This document shows, in pieces, positions 22,155-33,810 of a stretch of DNA of 64,000 bases. Every line of letters starts with the position of its first letter. Positions within the stretch are counted from its first letter, which is position 1. Location: NCBI GenBank assembly GCA_038025085.1, contig CM076141.1, positions 14,510,001 through 14,574,000 of the forward strand, given 5' to 3'. The DNA is from Tetragonia tetragonoides (lineage: Eukaryota; Streptophyta; Magnoliopsida; Caryophyllales; Aizoaceae). Position numbers and translations under genes: made by a program. The notes under the pieces were generated by a model. It saw only the letters and a program-made list of their open reading frames with translations. It was not told where the DNA came from and searched no databases.

Positions 22155-22275
22155 TTGTATAAGACTGTCTCACCATGAGACGGAGTGAATTTTATAAAAA
22201 AAAATAAGAATAACTTATAGTTTAAAAATCACCTTCAAAGTCACTCCGTTCCACTGTGAAATGGTCTTATAAGAA
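22155..22275. mobile_element. MITE with tataagaccgtctca-type ends
   Basis: The left part (ttgtataagactgtctcacc) pairs with the reverse complement of the right end (ttcttataagaccatttcac), and both arms continue into cggagtga. About 120 bp, no coding capacity. Confidence 0.7.
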
Positions 22276-22488
22276 ATTAAATATTAATTTGGTCCTTGCT
22301 CAAAATCGGTTTAATTAGCTCGGTTTTGGTTTATACTTTACTCAATTTACGATTAGGATTGGAGCTGTCCTCCTACTCATGTTCCCATCAAGTGTTAGCT
22401 ATTCCTTGAAGAAATGAAATCACTTGCCACTTTAATCATGTTTGAAAGGTTGTGTACAAGATTAAGGTCAGAAAGGTTTACATAATAC

Positions 22489-22731
22489 TCTATTCCTTTC
22501 AAATTCTTCTTTTCTTTTGACTTTTTAAAATCAAAAGTTTACAAAGTTTGACTATTAAATTAATAAAAAGTATTAAAATTTACATAGTAAAAAAAATCAT
22601 TAGATTGATTTTTAATTATATTTTCAAAATATCATATTATGATAATTTTTATAGTTATAGAATTATTCATGGTCAAAGTGTTGTCTTGGAAACCATGCAA
22701 AGTCAAATGGAAAGAAGAATAAAGGAACATA
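22489..22731. mobile_element. MITE, Stowaway-like
   Basis: Imperfect inverted ends (tattcctttcaaattcttct against ctttattcttctttcc on the other strand) with an AT-rich centre containing tttgactttttaaa. Its interior resembles the MITE at 33295-33799 (tttacaaagtttgac, gtcttggaaacc). Terminal bases are worn. Confidence 0.55.
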
Positions 22732-22809
22732 AGAAGTATCAATCTATAAATCATTAATTTTAATCCAGTCAACAAATTCATGAATACTTTATTATTGAGT
22801 AACACAAAA

Positions 22810-22925
22810 ACTTGGATAATGATTTTGCCAAGGCAATAGTTGAATCTTCCAAGGCAAATCCTTCTTTAATTTGAGGCATTTGCCTTGAAAGGAGTAATTA
22901 TTGCCTTGGCAAAATCACTCCCCAA
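22810..22925. repeat. Foldback sequence
   Basis: gattttgccaaggcaat (22820s) is inverted at attgccttggcaaaatc (22900s), with aaaaacttggat on both outer sides in direct order. Non-coding. Confidence 0.6.
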
Positions 22926-22932
22926 AAACTTG

Positions 22933-23031
22933 GATGAGGTGGCCTCAAGGTGAGACGCCTCATACCAGCATGAAGTCATGATGACATCATGCTTGGTTAT
23001 AGAGGCGACTTCACCTTAAGGACGCCTCATA
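22933..23031. mobile_element. Foldback MITE, family of 33014-33112
   Basis: Arms atgaggtggcctcaaggtga and, inverted, aggcgacttcaccttaagg flank a centre with catgatgacatcatgc. The same arms and centre (gacatcagcatgacatcat) occur at 33014-33112. Confidence 0.6.
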
Positions 23032-23109
23032 CAAGACTTATTGATTGAATAAAAGGAACACTAGGAAAGACAACCTATCTTCCCTTCATAATTATCTAAT
23101 GGATAAGTT

Positions 23110-23712
23110 TTATTTTCTAGGATTGGTCCTTACGACATTATCACCAATGTAGGAAGTCGTATATCATTAGGCTACACACTTCAAGCATGAGTGTTTCTGG
23201 TGAAAGAATCTCGTAATCGTGTTCAAGCATGTCTATATCGTAGTTAAGCATGGTAACCCAAGCATCAATTCCTTCTCCGATCCGCACTTGGTGCTTAACA
23301 ATATTACCGTATTTTTAACTGATGAGGTGGTGGTAGATACCCATGTAGGCTCGCCCCACCCAAAATTCACCTCATATAGAGAAAACCTGCACCAACTAGT
23401 GAAATAACATATTTCCACACCTTTCTGAGTTGAATTTTCATGAGAGTCACCCTTTTCTAACATCTTTATGCAATGACTGTCGATCTTTCTTATTGCTTCT
23501 CCTAATTTGACTACCAATTCGGCATGATTGGCTACCTCTTCATTTGAGGAGGTCGCGGCTGCCAACCAACAAAAAATTCCAAAGGAGTTTCTATGAATTG
23601 GTGGTGCTCTTCGTGACCTCAAGTTCACAAGATGGATTGCCATTGAGATTTTGGCAAGGCTATCCTTAGCGCGATCTGCGGCCATGAGACGTTTCCAGAT
23701 GAAGGCAGAAAC
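23110..23712 (-). pseudogene. BAHD acyltransferase copy 2, C-terminal part
   Basis: C-terminal half of the BAHD gene split by the Copia element. It encodes MAADRAKDSLAKISMAIHL, then the DFGWG region as NFGWGEP (first residue changed), then STTTSSVKNTVILL. Near 23285 the frame shifts into GIDAWVTMLNYDIDMLEHD, the expected family C-terminus, which reaches a stop at 23110 after a further shift near 23160. The 5-bp duplication gaaac at 23708-23712 marks the insertion point. The N-terminal half is at 30514-31316. Confidence 0.8.
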
Positions 23713-24345
23713 TGAAGGATTTATGTCCTATCAGTCAAGATGCAAAATTCGCGAATAAATAACAGAGATAGTTAACCCATCGATTTAGTAGGTCGTAACA
23801 TTTAGCTAGAGACCGCTTACGATAATTGGACCAATATTAGTTGACCGACTACTAAATGCGATGGGCCTAACGGGTCACACGCTTAAGTAATCGATGGATC
23901 AATAATTAATTAATGGACCTAGGAGTCGCATTATTTAATTAGTAAGAGAGAACGGTAAGTGGGCCTACCTAGGGTTAGCCCACTACATGTGAACTTTACA
24001 GTTTAAATAGAAGAGAAGGAGGATGTAACTAGGTTACAGGTTTCAACTGATAGTCTCCTTCTCTCATATTCTCTCTCTAAACAACCAAGCACCTTCATAG
24101 CCCAAGGAACGGTTCCTTGTGCTCGTTCTAGCTAACGAACGTGTTTGGATTGATCAAATCGATTGCTGCGTGGACTGCGGTAGAGGGATTACACTTGGAA
24201 TCCTAAATTCGCATCTATCGATATTTAATCGATCAACGAGGCACGCATCAAGAGGTATATCTATGTGTATTTAGTGACTCGTTAAGGTTTCTGTTTCTAG
24301 TTGTCTTCCGCTTATATGATTAGATCATTGCAATTAGATCCAACA
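23713..24345 (+). repeat. 5' LTR of the Copia element
   Basis: Starts TGAAGGATTTATGTCC and ends GATCCAACA. A TTTAAATAG box lies near 24003, followed by a purine-rich stretch. Confidence 0.95.
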
Positions 24346-24346
24346 G

Positions 24347-24359
24347 TGGTATCAGAGCC
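24347..24359 (+). other. Copia primer binding site
   Basis: tggtatcagagcc, complementary to initiator methionine tRNA, directly after the 5' LTR. Confidence 0.85.
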
Positions 24360-25912
24360 TAATTAATGGGTTTATTAGATCATTATAAATCAACCTAAAA
24401 GCACGAAAATGTTAGCAGCCTTAAGTTTCGGTTTTGGTTGATTGCGTGATAATTAGCGTTATTATTTTATTTTTTTTGCGATTGGATCGCAATAATTATG
24501 CTGTTTTAGTGCGCCTTGGATTAGTTTGATTATTTTAATCAATTGCCGTGATGTCCAAATCTTTTCCCGTATTGTTATTTGCTTTTGACCTAGTGATTGG
24601 ATTACGTCGTTTGTCTTCGCAAATTACTTCTCGGTGGTTTGATCTCATCATGTGGAAAATTTGTGCATCATGTGACTGTCAAGTGTTTCTAATTTCACTG
24701 GTAATGTTTTAGCTGCCGTCTTATTATATGTCCTGTAACTTCATGTTACAAGCATTGGCTGAGTTAGGCAAAATTTAATAAGAGTTTGTCTTTAGAGCAA
24801 TTACATGTTTAATAAGAGACTTGTTCTCTTACAAGTTAGACGTAATTGTTTTCCACTTATATGGGTTGTTTATGGCATCCTGTTGGGTTCAAAAGGGTAT
24901 TGGATATCTTTTTCCCTTTATTTTGATCAGACGTACAATGATGTTTTCATGATTTATGAGTCTTTGTCCATTAGCATATAATTTATTATTTCAATTATTA
25001 GATAATTGATTTATTTGTTTATTATATGGCTTTTGAATATATTTTACATTTTATGGGTCATCCATCTTATGGGTGAATGAATGTATGATCTAGTATGACC
25101 CAAAATACGGTCTGCGCACCGTTTGTATGTTTTGTAACCTAAATACGGTATGAAAAGCCGTCGTATTTATGTAATTTTTTTTATTGCATTAGCTTTAAGT
25201 TTACTATTATCAAATACAGTTACAATATGTAAAGCTTGAAGAGCGGAGCCTTGGAGGAGATCGCGATTCAAGTGGGAGATTTTGAAGATTAGATCTTTAT
25301 TTTTTTTAGGGGCCATACTAGGATCATTTATTTATTGCTTTAGTTATTGCTTAAATTAGATTTATTGCTTTAATTATTGCATGCCTGATTTATTATATTG
25401 TTTTAATATAATTATTAGTTCACATATATTAAAGCAATTTATTAAATCTCGTCCCAAGAAAATATTGAGTTTATGCCCTCCCAAATAAGGTTCACCCATT
25501 ACACTTTTGATCATTCATAATGGGCATCGCCAAAGTGTGACATTATTTTAATCTTGAGTTAATGGGGGTAAGTCTAAGAAGAGATTTACAAGACTATTTT
25601 GGTTCCCTCAAAGATATGAGTAAGGAGTCCTTACATATCGGGGCAAAGGGATAGCCATATTAGATATGCCTATCAACCGAGAGTTATGTTGGACATAATT
25701 AGCAAGGATTGCTTACCTATTTTGACTAGTGTGGTTGACAAGCCAAAGCTTGGTCACATTAGGGTAAAATGAGGATCTTGGAATTATTTTATTCATAGGG
25801 ACACCTTAAGAGGATGGATAAAATATTAAATAACTTTTCTATTTTGGAAATTGATTAAGTTATTTATTGATAAATGTACTAAATTTTTGCATATTGTTTC
25901 TGTTTTGTAGCA
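24360..25912 (+). other. Copia leader, non-coding
   Basis: About 1.5 kb between the primer site and the gag start, AT-rich, without an open frame. It holds a second purine-rich patch (gattcaagtgggagat near 25265). Confidence 0.5.
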
Positions 25913-28900
25913 ATGGCCAATGAAAACAAGTCAACTTTTTACCCAAAGTCGATATTAGACAGCGAACATTTGATTGGACCAAACAATGACCTGGAGAGTC
26001 ATCGCAACCTGAGAATAGTTCTCAGGCATGATAAGAAGGAATACGTCTCGGAGACGTCTATTCCAGGACTTCCCGAAAAGCAAGTGCTTAATGTCGGGAG
26101 GGGAAAGAAAGGGGCCACTTCAAAGGGCAACCTGTTGAAAGGCAAGGGTGGTGTGACCAAGCCTAAGTCTAAGCAACGATTGGCCGCTAAGAAGTCGTCC
26201 TTAGGTGCGGATAATCAGTGCTTTCATTGCCAACAAAAGGGGCATTGGAAGAGGAACTGCCCAAAGCTAAAGGAAGACCTGAAGTATGGAATGGTCTCCA
26301 TGACTTCAAATGTTTTCGTTATTGAAATCAATCTAGCTACAACTACTTCTGATTGGATATTGGATACCGGTTGTGGTACTCACATTTGTTCAAATATGGA
26401 GGGAGTAAAACAACCTCGGAAGGTAGCTAGAGATGAGGTGAACCTACGAGTCGCAAATGGGGCCAGGGTGGCTGCTTTGACTGTAGGAACTTATGTTTTG
26501 TCGTTGCACTCGGGCTTTGAACTAGAACTTAATAATTGTTATTATGTTCCTAGTATAAACAAAAACATCATTTCTCCTTCTGTATTGGATATGGAAGGTT
26601 TTGATATGCGTATTAAGAATGGTTCTTATACGGTTTCAAAAGATGATGTATTTTATTTTAGCGCCCATTTGCATAATGGGCTTTATTTGCTAAATTTCGA
26701 CAAACATATACTCACCATCAATAACAAAAAGACTAGAACTAATGATTCTAACCCCACATATCTATGGCATTGTCGATTAAGCCATATAAATGTGAAACGC
26801 ATTCAGAAGCTTCTTAAAGAAGGGATTCTGGACTCATTTGACTTGGAGTCATTTGATACTTGCGAATCATGTTTACTTGGCAAAATGACAAAGTCACCCT
26901 TTCTAGGAAAGGGAGAGCGAGCCAGTGAGCTATTGGGTCTAATACACTCAGATGTATGTGGACCAATGAGTTCGACTGCAAGAGATGGGTTTAGCTACTT
27001 CAATTACATTTACTGATGATTTGAGTAGATATGGATATATTTACTTAATGAAACATAAATCTGGATCTTTTGAAAAATTCAAAGAGTTTCAGAATGAAGT
27101 TGAAAATCAGCTAGGCAAGAAAATCAAAGCTCTTCGATCGGATCGAGGAGGCGAATAAATGAGCCTACAGTTCGATGAACATCTAAAGGGTTGTGGAGTA
27201 CTTTCACAACTAACTCCACCTGGAACACCACAATGGAATGGTGTGTCTGAACGGAGGAATCGAACCTCATTAGATATGGTTAGATTAATGATGGGTCACG
27301 CCAATCTTCCTATTTCTTTCTGGGGATATGCTCTCGAGACGGCAGCTTTCACACTGAACAAGACTCCGTCAAAAGTCGTTGAAAAGACACCACATGAACT
27401 ATGGATGGGACGGGGTCCCAAGTTGTCTTTTCTCAAGGTTTGGGGTGTGAAACTTATGTAAAGAAGTTACTCGGCGATAAGCTTGCCCCCAAATCAGACA
27501 AAGTTTTCTTTGTGGGTTATCCAAAGGAAACAAAGGGTTATTAATTCTACAACCGAACTGAGAACAAAGCATTTGTTGTTCGGAATGGTGTCTTTTTGGA
27601 GAAGGAATTCCTTTCCAAAGAGACAAGTGGGAGTAAAGTCCATCTCGAAGAAATTCAAGATGAGCAACAATTGGAGTGTGGATAGGGATTTGGAATCCAT
27701 CCATAATGTTTTGGAAACAGCTCCAATGGATGTGGATAGGGATTTAGAATCCATCCAAGATGTTTTAGAAACATTTCTAGATTCAACTCTAGAGACAACT
27801 CAAGAGGTTGAACCTAAATCCACCCTTCGATGGTCTGATAGAGTCAGGTTTCAGACGAATAGATATATTTCAATCTATACGACGGAAAGCCGTGACATTT
27901 TCCTTGTTGAAAGTGAAGAACCCACCGCTTACAAGGAAGCAATGACGAGTCCAAATTCCGGCAAATGACAAGAAGCCATGAAATCCGAAATGGATTCCAT
28001 GTCCGAGAATCAAGTCCGGGACTTGGTCGATTTGCCGGATGGAGCTAGGCCCATCGGGTGCAAATGGATCTTTAAGATCAAGACGGACAAGGATGGAAAC
28101 TTTCTAGTTTTCAAAGCTAGACTGGTGGCAAAAGGTTACAGGCATATTCAAGGAATTGACTTTGATGAAACTTTCTCACCAGTTGCCATGCTTAAATCCA
28201 TTAGGATACTCCTAGCAATTGCAGCTTATTATGACTATGAGATCTGGCAAATGGATGTGAAAATCGCTTTCTTGAACAGGGTTCTCGAATAGGATGTGTA
28301 TATGACACAACCTGAGGGGTTTTATCGATCCTAAGAACGCTGGGAAGGTTTGCAAGCTAAAAAGATCCATTTATGGGTTGAAGCAAGCATCCCGGAGCTG
28401 GAATCTGCGTTATGATGAAGCCATAACTAGGTTTGGTTTTATCAGAAACACAGAAGAACCTTGTGTATACAAGAAGTTCAGTGGGAGCAAATTTGTCTTC
28501 TTGGTCCTGTATGTTGATGGCATACTGATCATTGGAAACGACATTCCATTGCTGGAGTCTGTAAAGACTTGGCTTTGGAAGTGTTTTCGAAAAGTTGATT
28601 GTGAAAGGTTATACTTATGCGTACTTCCAGATCGACAGAGATGGTTCTAAATCCCAATCAAGATTTGTCTTCTGTCTCAAAGGAGGAGCAGTGACCTGGA
28701 AGAGTGCTAAGAAAAGCACTATGGCATATTCTACAACGGAAACAGAGTACATCGCAGCTTTGAAAGCTGCAAAGGAGGCTGTTTTGATACGCAAGTTCAT
28801 GATTGAGCTTGGCGTTGTGCCTACGGAGGCTGAACCGTTGGCTCTTTAATGTAATAATAATGGAGTCATCGCCCAAGCCAATGAGCCAAGGTCACACCAA

Positions 28901-29062
28901 AAGTCTAAACATATACATCGCAAATATCACATTATTAGACAATCAGTCAATGATGGTGATATTAGCATATACAAGGTTCACACAGATGAGAATGTCGTTG
29001 ATCCGTTGACTAAGCCGCTTGACTGGGTCAAGCACGAGAGTCACATCTTCGATAGGCATTAA
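25913..29062 (+). pseudogene. Copia gag-pol, degenerate
   Basis: Gag starts MANENKSTFYPKSIL but is much shorter than usual, with the junction near KKEYVSETSIP leading quickly to the zinc knuckle CFHCQQKGHWKRNC. The protease has WILDTGCGTH. The pre-integrase zinc region is LWHCRLSHIN with CESCLLGK. A frameshift at about 27015 and a stop at 27157 break the integrase; further stops lie near 27540 and 28290, with a shift near 28325. RT begins ARPIGCKWIFK; its catalytic YVDD box reads YVDG at about 28510-28523. After VKTWL there is a large deletion into RNase H (SKSQSRFVFCLKGGAVTWKS, TETEYIA). It ends SHIFDRH with a stop at 29062. The encoded machinery is dead. Confidence 0.93.
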
Positions 29063-29880
29063 GCGCTTCGGAGATGATTAGCTTCATTGTTTTAGATTAT
29101 GAAATGATGTTCATGATTAAAACATACTTCTGTACATTTATCACAATGATTTTGGTTCTATTCAAATTTCTATATGACTTTGAATATTAATCCAAAATAA
29201 TATAACACAAATATCCAAATAGGTTATCAAGACGATGTCTTGGATAATGAAACCCTATTGTGTGAACTGGATTTTGTGGTTATTTGTCCCTAATCTAGGT
29301 GTTAGAATTAGATTCTAATAACCGGTGATGATTAGATTGCAAGTTGATCTCAGTGCCTGTTTCATGGGTTGGAGACATAGGATGTCAAGGATCATTTGTA
29401 TAGATATGAATTGGGAATTCATGATCGGACAGACCCACCATGAGAGTTCTTTAAGAACAAGTAGTCATATTAGACTCTCATAAAACTATCTTGAACCATT
29501 TCTCAAACCTGAGTGGTTATGAATAAAAACATGAGGATTGGTGATCTGTGATTGCTCCAAACGCCTGCATAAAAGGAGGCAATAACGGATACGTCCGGAT
29601 TATTGAAAATCATGTTGGAATTCATGAACGCACAAGACGGGAATTGTCCTCCTTACTGGGATCATTGTCTTATGGGCCTCTTGTAGAATTGGGATTGTGA
29701 AATGCATGGCCGTGCTCAAATGGATTATTGGATAATCATTTGTCTTAACAATCAAATTCTGGATCAAGAAAAGATATGAACATTGTAAGGATGACTAGAC
29801 TTCTTACCTTACGTTCACATCAAGACACTAAGTGACAAGGGAATGGATTTGCACACTTGTCTTAAGGACAAGTGGGAGAT
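29063..29880 (+). other. Copia 3' untranslated region
   Basis: About 0.8 kb without coding sequence, ending in the polypurine tract at 29871-29880. Confidence 0.6.
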
Positions 29881-30513
29881 TGAAAGATTTATGTCCTGTC
29901 AGTCAAGGTGCAAAATTCGGGATTAAATAATAGAGATAGTTAACCCATCGATTTAGTAGGTCGTAACGTTTAGCTATAGACCGCTTACGATAATTGGACC
30001 AATATTAGTTGGCCGACTACTAAATGCGATGGGCCTAACGGGTCACACGCTTAAGTAATCGATGGATCAATAATTAATTAATGGACCTAGGAGTCGCATT
30101 AGTTAATTAGTAAGAGAGAACGGTAAGTGGGCCTACCTAGGGTTAGCCCACTACATGTGAACTCTACAGTTTAAATAGAAGAGAAGGAGGATGTAACTAG
30201 GTTACAAGTTTCAACTGATAGCCTCCTTCTCTCATATTCTCTCTCTAAACAACCAAGCACCTCCATAGCCCAAGGAACGGTTCCTTGTGATCGTTCTAGC
30301 TAACGAACGTGTTTGGATTGATCAAATCGATTGCTGCGTGGACTGCGGTAGAGGGATTACACTTAGAATCCTAAATTCGCATCTATCGATATTTAATCGA
30401 TCAACGAGGCACACATCAAGAGGTATATCTATGTGTATTTAGTGACTCGTTAAGGTTCCTGTTTCTAGTTGTCTTCCGCTTATATGATTAGATCATTGCA
30501 ATTAGATCCAACA
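29881..30513 (+). repeat. 3' LTR of the Copia element
   Basis: 633 bp, equal in length to the 5' LTR; begins TGAAAGATTT and ends GATCCAACA. Confidence 0.95.
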
Positions 30514-31316
30514 GAAACCACCTCAACCCTTGTCGGGGACTTACCTTGCAGTGATTCTTCCACTAGATCACTATCCGCGAATACTTGGTTTTTGAGCATT
30601 TCTATCTTCTTCTTGTCAAATATAAACCTCTTCGTCACAACCTTTTCGTCACAAATGCATAGTTCTGGTAAAAGGTTTTCACTTAAATCTCTTGAAGGAA
30701 ATTGAGACGACGAATCAAATTTTGGATTTGCTAATACAACTAATTCATTGTTCTTCATAGCAAACACTTCACCACCAGCTAGTGTAGTTACCCTTGCCCA
30801 AGCATGAACAAAGTCAACCGCGGATATTCCGTCTGCAATTTTATGTGAAACATACACACTAATTGCAATACCACCACAAGAAAAGTGGTTCACTTGAACA
30901 CCAAGGACAATGCTTTTGTCACTAGCATTCATAGGTTCAAATGGCAATAACCCTCTTGTATCTTTTAGGGTGGGTTTGTTTACAAAATTTGCAATGTCAC
31001 TAGCAACATGAGTTTCAATATACTCAACCCCTTGATCATTACAATCGATAAATACGTTGCCTTTGATCCTCCCGGCCAGTGGATAAAATTGGACCAACAT
31101 ATCACATAACGACCTTTTAAGAACGATCGATACTTCTGTATGGTTGATCATAGAGAAACTCGAATTATTGTTGGGTTAGAAGAAAATGAGAGGAATGTAA
31201 ATTGGAGGTGCAATATGGTCTAAGAAAGAAAGTTGGAGGGTCTTGAGGTGGTTAGGTGTTGGGAATGATGGCTTGATCATTTCTCTTGATTGTACCTCAA
31301 CTTTTAGAGCTGCCAT
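30514..31316 (-). pseudogene. BAHD acyltransferase copy 2, N-terminal part
   Basis: Start codon at 31316 gives MAALKVEVQSREMIKPSFP, a typical vinorine-synthase-like N-terminus (TPNHLKTLQLSFLDHIAPP). An in-frame TAA follows after PLIFF (31172-31174). The frame then runs through SMINHTEVSIVLKRSL, FYPLAGR, IDCNDQGVEYIE, the HxxxD catalytic motif as SHKIADG, and KKIEMLKNQV. It meets the Copia 3' LTR in the short stretch after SPTRVEVVS. Joined to 23712-23110 it would make a BAHD protein of ordinary length but for the stop, the insertion and the C-terminal shifts. BAHD genes often occur in tandem groups; here all visible copies are broken. Confidence 0.85.
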
Positions 31317-32387
31317 TTTTGTACCTATATATAGACCAAAATGTTCTTTAGTATTGGTTTAATGTGCTTCAATATACTGATGCTTTTCTGACTTCTCTAG
31401 TCCCAAATTTATATAAAACCATCACAATCATGGCCTACATACTATGCCTGCAATAAATTACTCTTGGTGCAAAACCACATTTTTTTTTCATTCTTGTTGT
31501 TGCGCTAGAAACCACATGCATGATGAACAAGATCTTGTAAAAACATACACAATGACAATCATTGGATAGTACAGATCCAATTATGGCTTCTTACTTCTTG
31601 CTAAGGTTGATGATGATGTAGCGGCTCACGATCACACATTGACGATTCAATCTTGATCAAAGAAAGAGAAAAAAGTTTCTTTCCGATGATGTGGGAATGT
31701 GGAAGATCACCTTGGCTAGCAATACACTGGGTGTAATATACACGCGGTTGTTTTTCCATGTAAGAATTGAAACCAAAAAAAAAAAAAAAAATCGTTGCTA
31801 AAAAAATTGATAGTTGCTCATAAAGAAATAGATAAATTGAATTAGAAACTCCTAGTAAAATAATGAAATCTCATCTGAAATCGGTGAAGAAATTGGATCT
31901 AAAAAATACTCCTAGATTTTATTAGGCCGATTAACCAATTCAATTCATCTATTGTTTTCTTTTAATGTAAAATCATCGATTTTAAGCTGTCAATAAAATG
32001 ATGACACGCACTCAACAATTAAGTGTACATAGTACACACAATGTATGACTAACTGGCTTGCTAGCTACTTCTCAACCTTAAACTTCTGTGCATGATAGGA
32101 TTTTTTTTTGGTCTTTAAGCATGATAGGATTTGGAGAGACTAAAATGACATTGTGGATGGATTTGTATTCATTGACATGGCCACACCACATGTGTGATTT
32201 ATGTTATTGACTGAACTTTGTTCCCTTCTAAAACAATAAGATATAGTAGTTATGTGTGGAGCGCTTCTATCTATAATACAAGGACTGTATCATACGACAA
32301 AACCTAATACTATTCAGAGAATGAACTACTATTCTTACTTTTTCGCCACCAAATTTAATGTTGTTTTGACTGTCGACTGTCGACAGT
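31317..32387. other. Intergenic, no gene seen
   Basis: Former promoter side of BAHD copy 2, then AT-rich sequence. An A run of about 18 lies at 31774-31791. A 12-bp palindrome actgtcgacagt lies near 32377-32388. No supported coding region. Confidence 0.45.
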
Positions 32388-32700
32388 GTTTATGAATAAT
32401 GTACGATAATAATATACAAAATGTTCATAAAAATAAGATAAAATGGTCATAAATCAAACTATTTCAATTAAGTTATAATTGAGGCATAAAATATGTTTAG
32501 AAATAAAGTACATAAAAATATACAAAAAGATTCATAAATAATGTGCGAAAGATTTATAAAGAACTGAAAGGTCCATAAGTCATAACAATTGGGAGAGATA
32601 AAATATATCAAATAAAAAGTTCACAGATGATATACGAAATTTTCAAAAGAATAAACTAAAGGTTTACAAGTCATAACTATTTTAATTAGTTCATAAATGA
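32388..32700. repeat. Diverged AT-rich tandem repeat
   Basis: About three loosely similar units containing ttcataaataatgtacgaaa, aataagataaaa and ggtccataagtcataact. Similarity is judged by eye and is low. Confidence 0.4.
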
Positions 32701-32811
32701 ACAATAAAAATATGTTCAAGTAGAGAATTTATACTAACTTTCTTATGAGTCGATCTTATGAGATGACCAAATGTATTATTCCATTTACAAGAATCGAATC
32801 ATTGACTTTAG

Positions 32812-33003
32812 GGTGTGTTCTTTTCCACTTACTCAGTAATGAGTTCAACTCCGTTCAATTCATTGGAGTTCACTTCAGTTCAGTTCACTGATGTGATGTG
32901 ATTTACCTTTTCTCTCACAAATTACTATTTATTTCAATTTAGTTCAGTGGAGTTAAGTTTAGGACTTGAGTTCAGTTCAGTTCAATTTAATTGAGTAAAC
33001 AAT
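32812..33003. repeat. ttcagttcag-rich segment, possible MITE
   Basis: Contains cttcagttcagttcactgat and gttcagttcagttcaattta near its two ends, like the MITE at 33522-33783, but the outermost bases do not pair well. Confidence 0.35.
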
Positions 33004-33013
33004 AAGTCTCTTA

Positions 33014-33112
33014 TGAGGTCGCCTCAAGGTGAGGCCTTCTTTAAATACAAGCATTTATAGACATCAGCATGACATCATACTTGTATGAGTGGCATCACCT
33101 TGAGGCCACCTC
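33014..33112. mobile_element. Foldback MITE
   Basis: Arm atgaggtcgcctcaaggtga pairs with the inverted tcaccttgaggccacctcat. It is the sister of 22933-23031. About 100 bp, non-coding. Confidence 0.65.
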
Positions 33113-33294
33113 ATCCGAGTTTTTGGGTAAGTCATAATAATTTCCTTAAAATAAACACCTTTGAAAAAATGAGGTCCACACACCGTTTATTAGAACTATA
33201 GTAAAATGAGCCGAGAGTACTAGAGTAGGTTTGAATTGATGTTTTAAGAGTTGCCACCTCACAGCATACCTTGTCTTGACAATTTTTCCTAGTA

Positions 33295-33799
33295 CTCCCT
33301 CTGTCCCAAATTTATCTTTACATTTGGCTTTTTAATGTTAAAGTTTGTGAACTTTGACCACTTATTTTTGAAAAGTTACAAAATTTTACAATGTGAAAAT
33401 AGTTTTGCTAGATTCATTTTAAATAATCTTAATATAAGTTTTAAAATTATGAAACCATAAATATTCATCGTTAAAGTACTGTCTTGGAGACCGTAAAAAG
33501 TCTAATGTAAAAATAAACTTAGGCTCTGTTTGATTCACCTTAATTTTACTTAAATTCAGTTCAGTTCAGTTCATGTGTAACTTTATCACTTATATAATAT
33601 TTTATTCCGAAATTATTTCTGATAATTATGTCATCTGAAAGATCTCAAAGCATACTTTCAAATAAGTCCAATATTAACTATGTTTGGACGAATTTAAATG
33701 GTTAACGGTCAAGTTTAAAAAATCAATTCAGTTCAGTTCAGTTCAGTTCAGATCAGTTTTATCCAGGTGAATCAAACGGAGCCTTAGGAATGAAGGGAG
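33295..33799. mobile_element. Stowaway-like MITE carrying a nested MITE
   Basis: Ends CTCCCTCTGTCCC and, inverted, CTCCCTTCATTCC, flanked by TA on both sides (33293-33294, 33800-33801). The interior has the common tttgaccacttat and gtcttggagacc words. Its right end is displaced by the insertion at 33522-33783; without that insert the element is about 240 bp. Confidence 0.75.
33522..33783. mobile_element. Harbinger-like MITE nested in the Stowaway MITE
   Basis: Terminal inverted repeats GGCTCTGTTTGATTCACCT and AGGTGAATCAAACGGAGCC, flanked by the 3-bp duplication TTA (33519-33521, 33784-33786). Subterminal ttcagttcagttcag occurs near both ends. 262 bp, no coding. Confidence 0.75.
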
Positions 33800-33810
33800 T
33801 AATAATTAAA

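Larger units (their letters stand above)
23713..30513 (+). mobile_element. Ty1/Copia LTR retrotransposon, defective, inserted in the BAHD gene
   Basis: 6,801 bp with two 633-bp LTRs (23713-24345, 29881-30513) and a perfect 5-bp duplication gaaac (23708-23712, 30514-30518). PBS tggtatcagagcc starts at 24347; the purine tract agtgggagat ends at 29880. Gene order gag, protease, integrase, RT, RNase H is that of Copia. By eye the LTRs differ at about 18 of 633 sites, near 3%, so it appears younger than the 15 kb element. It is oriented opposite to the BAHD gene. Confidence 0.95.
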
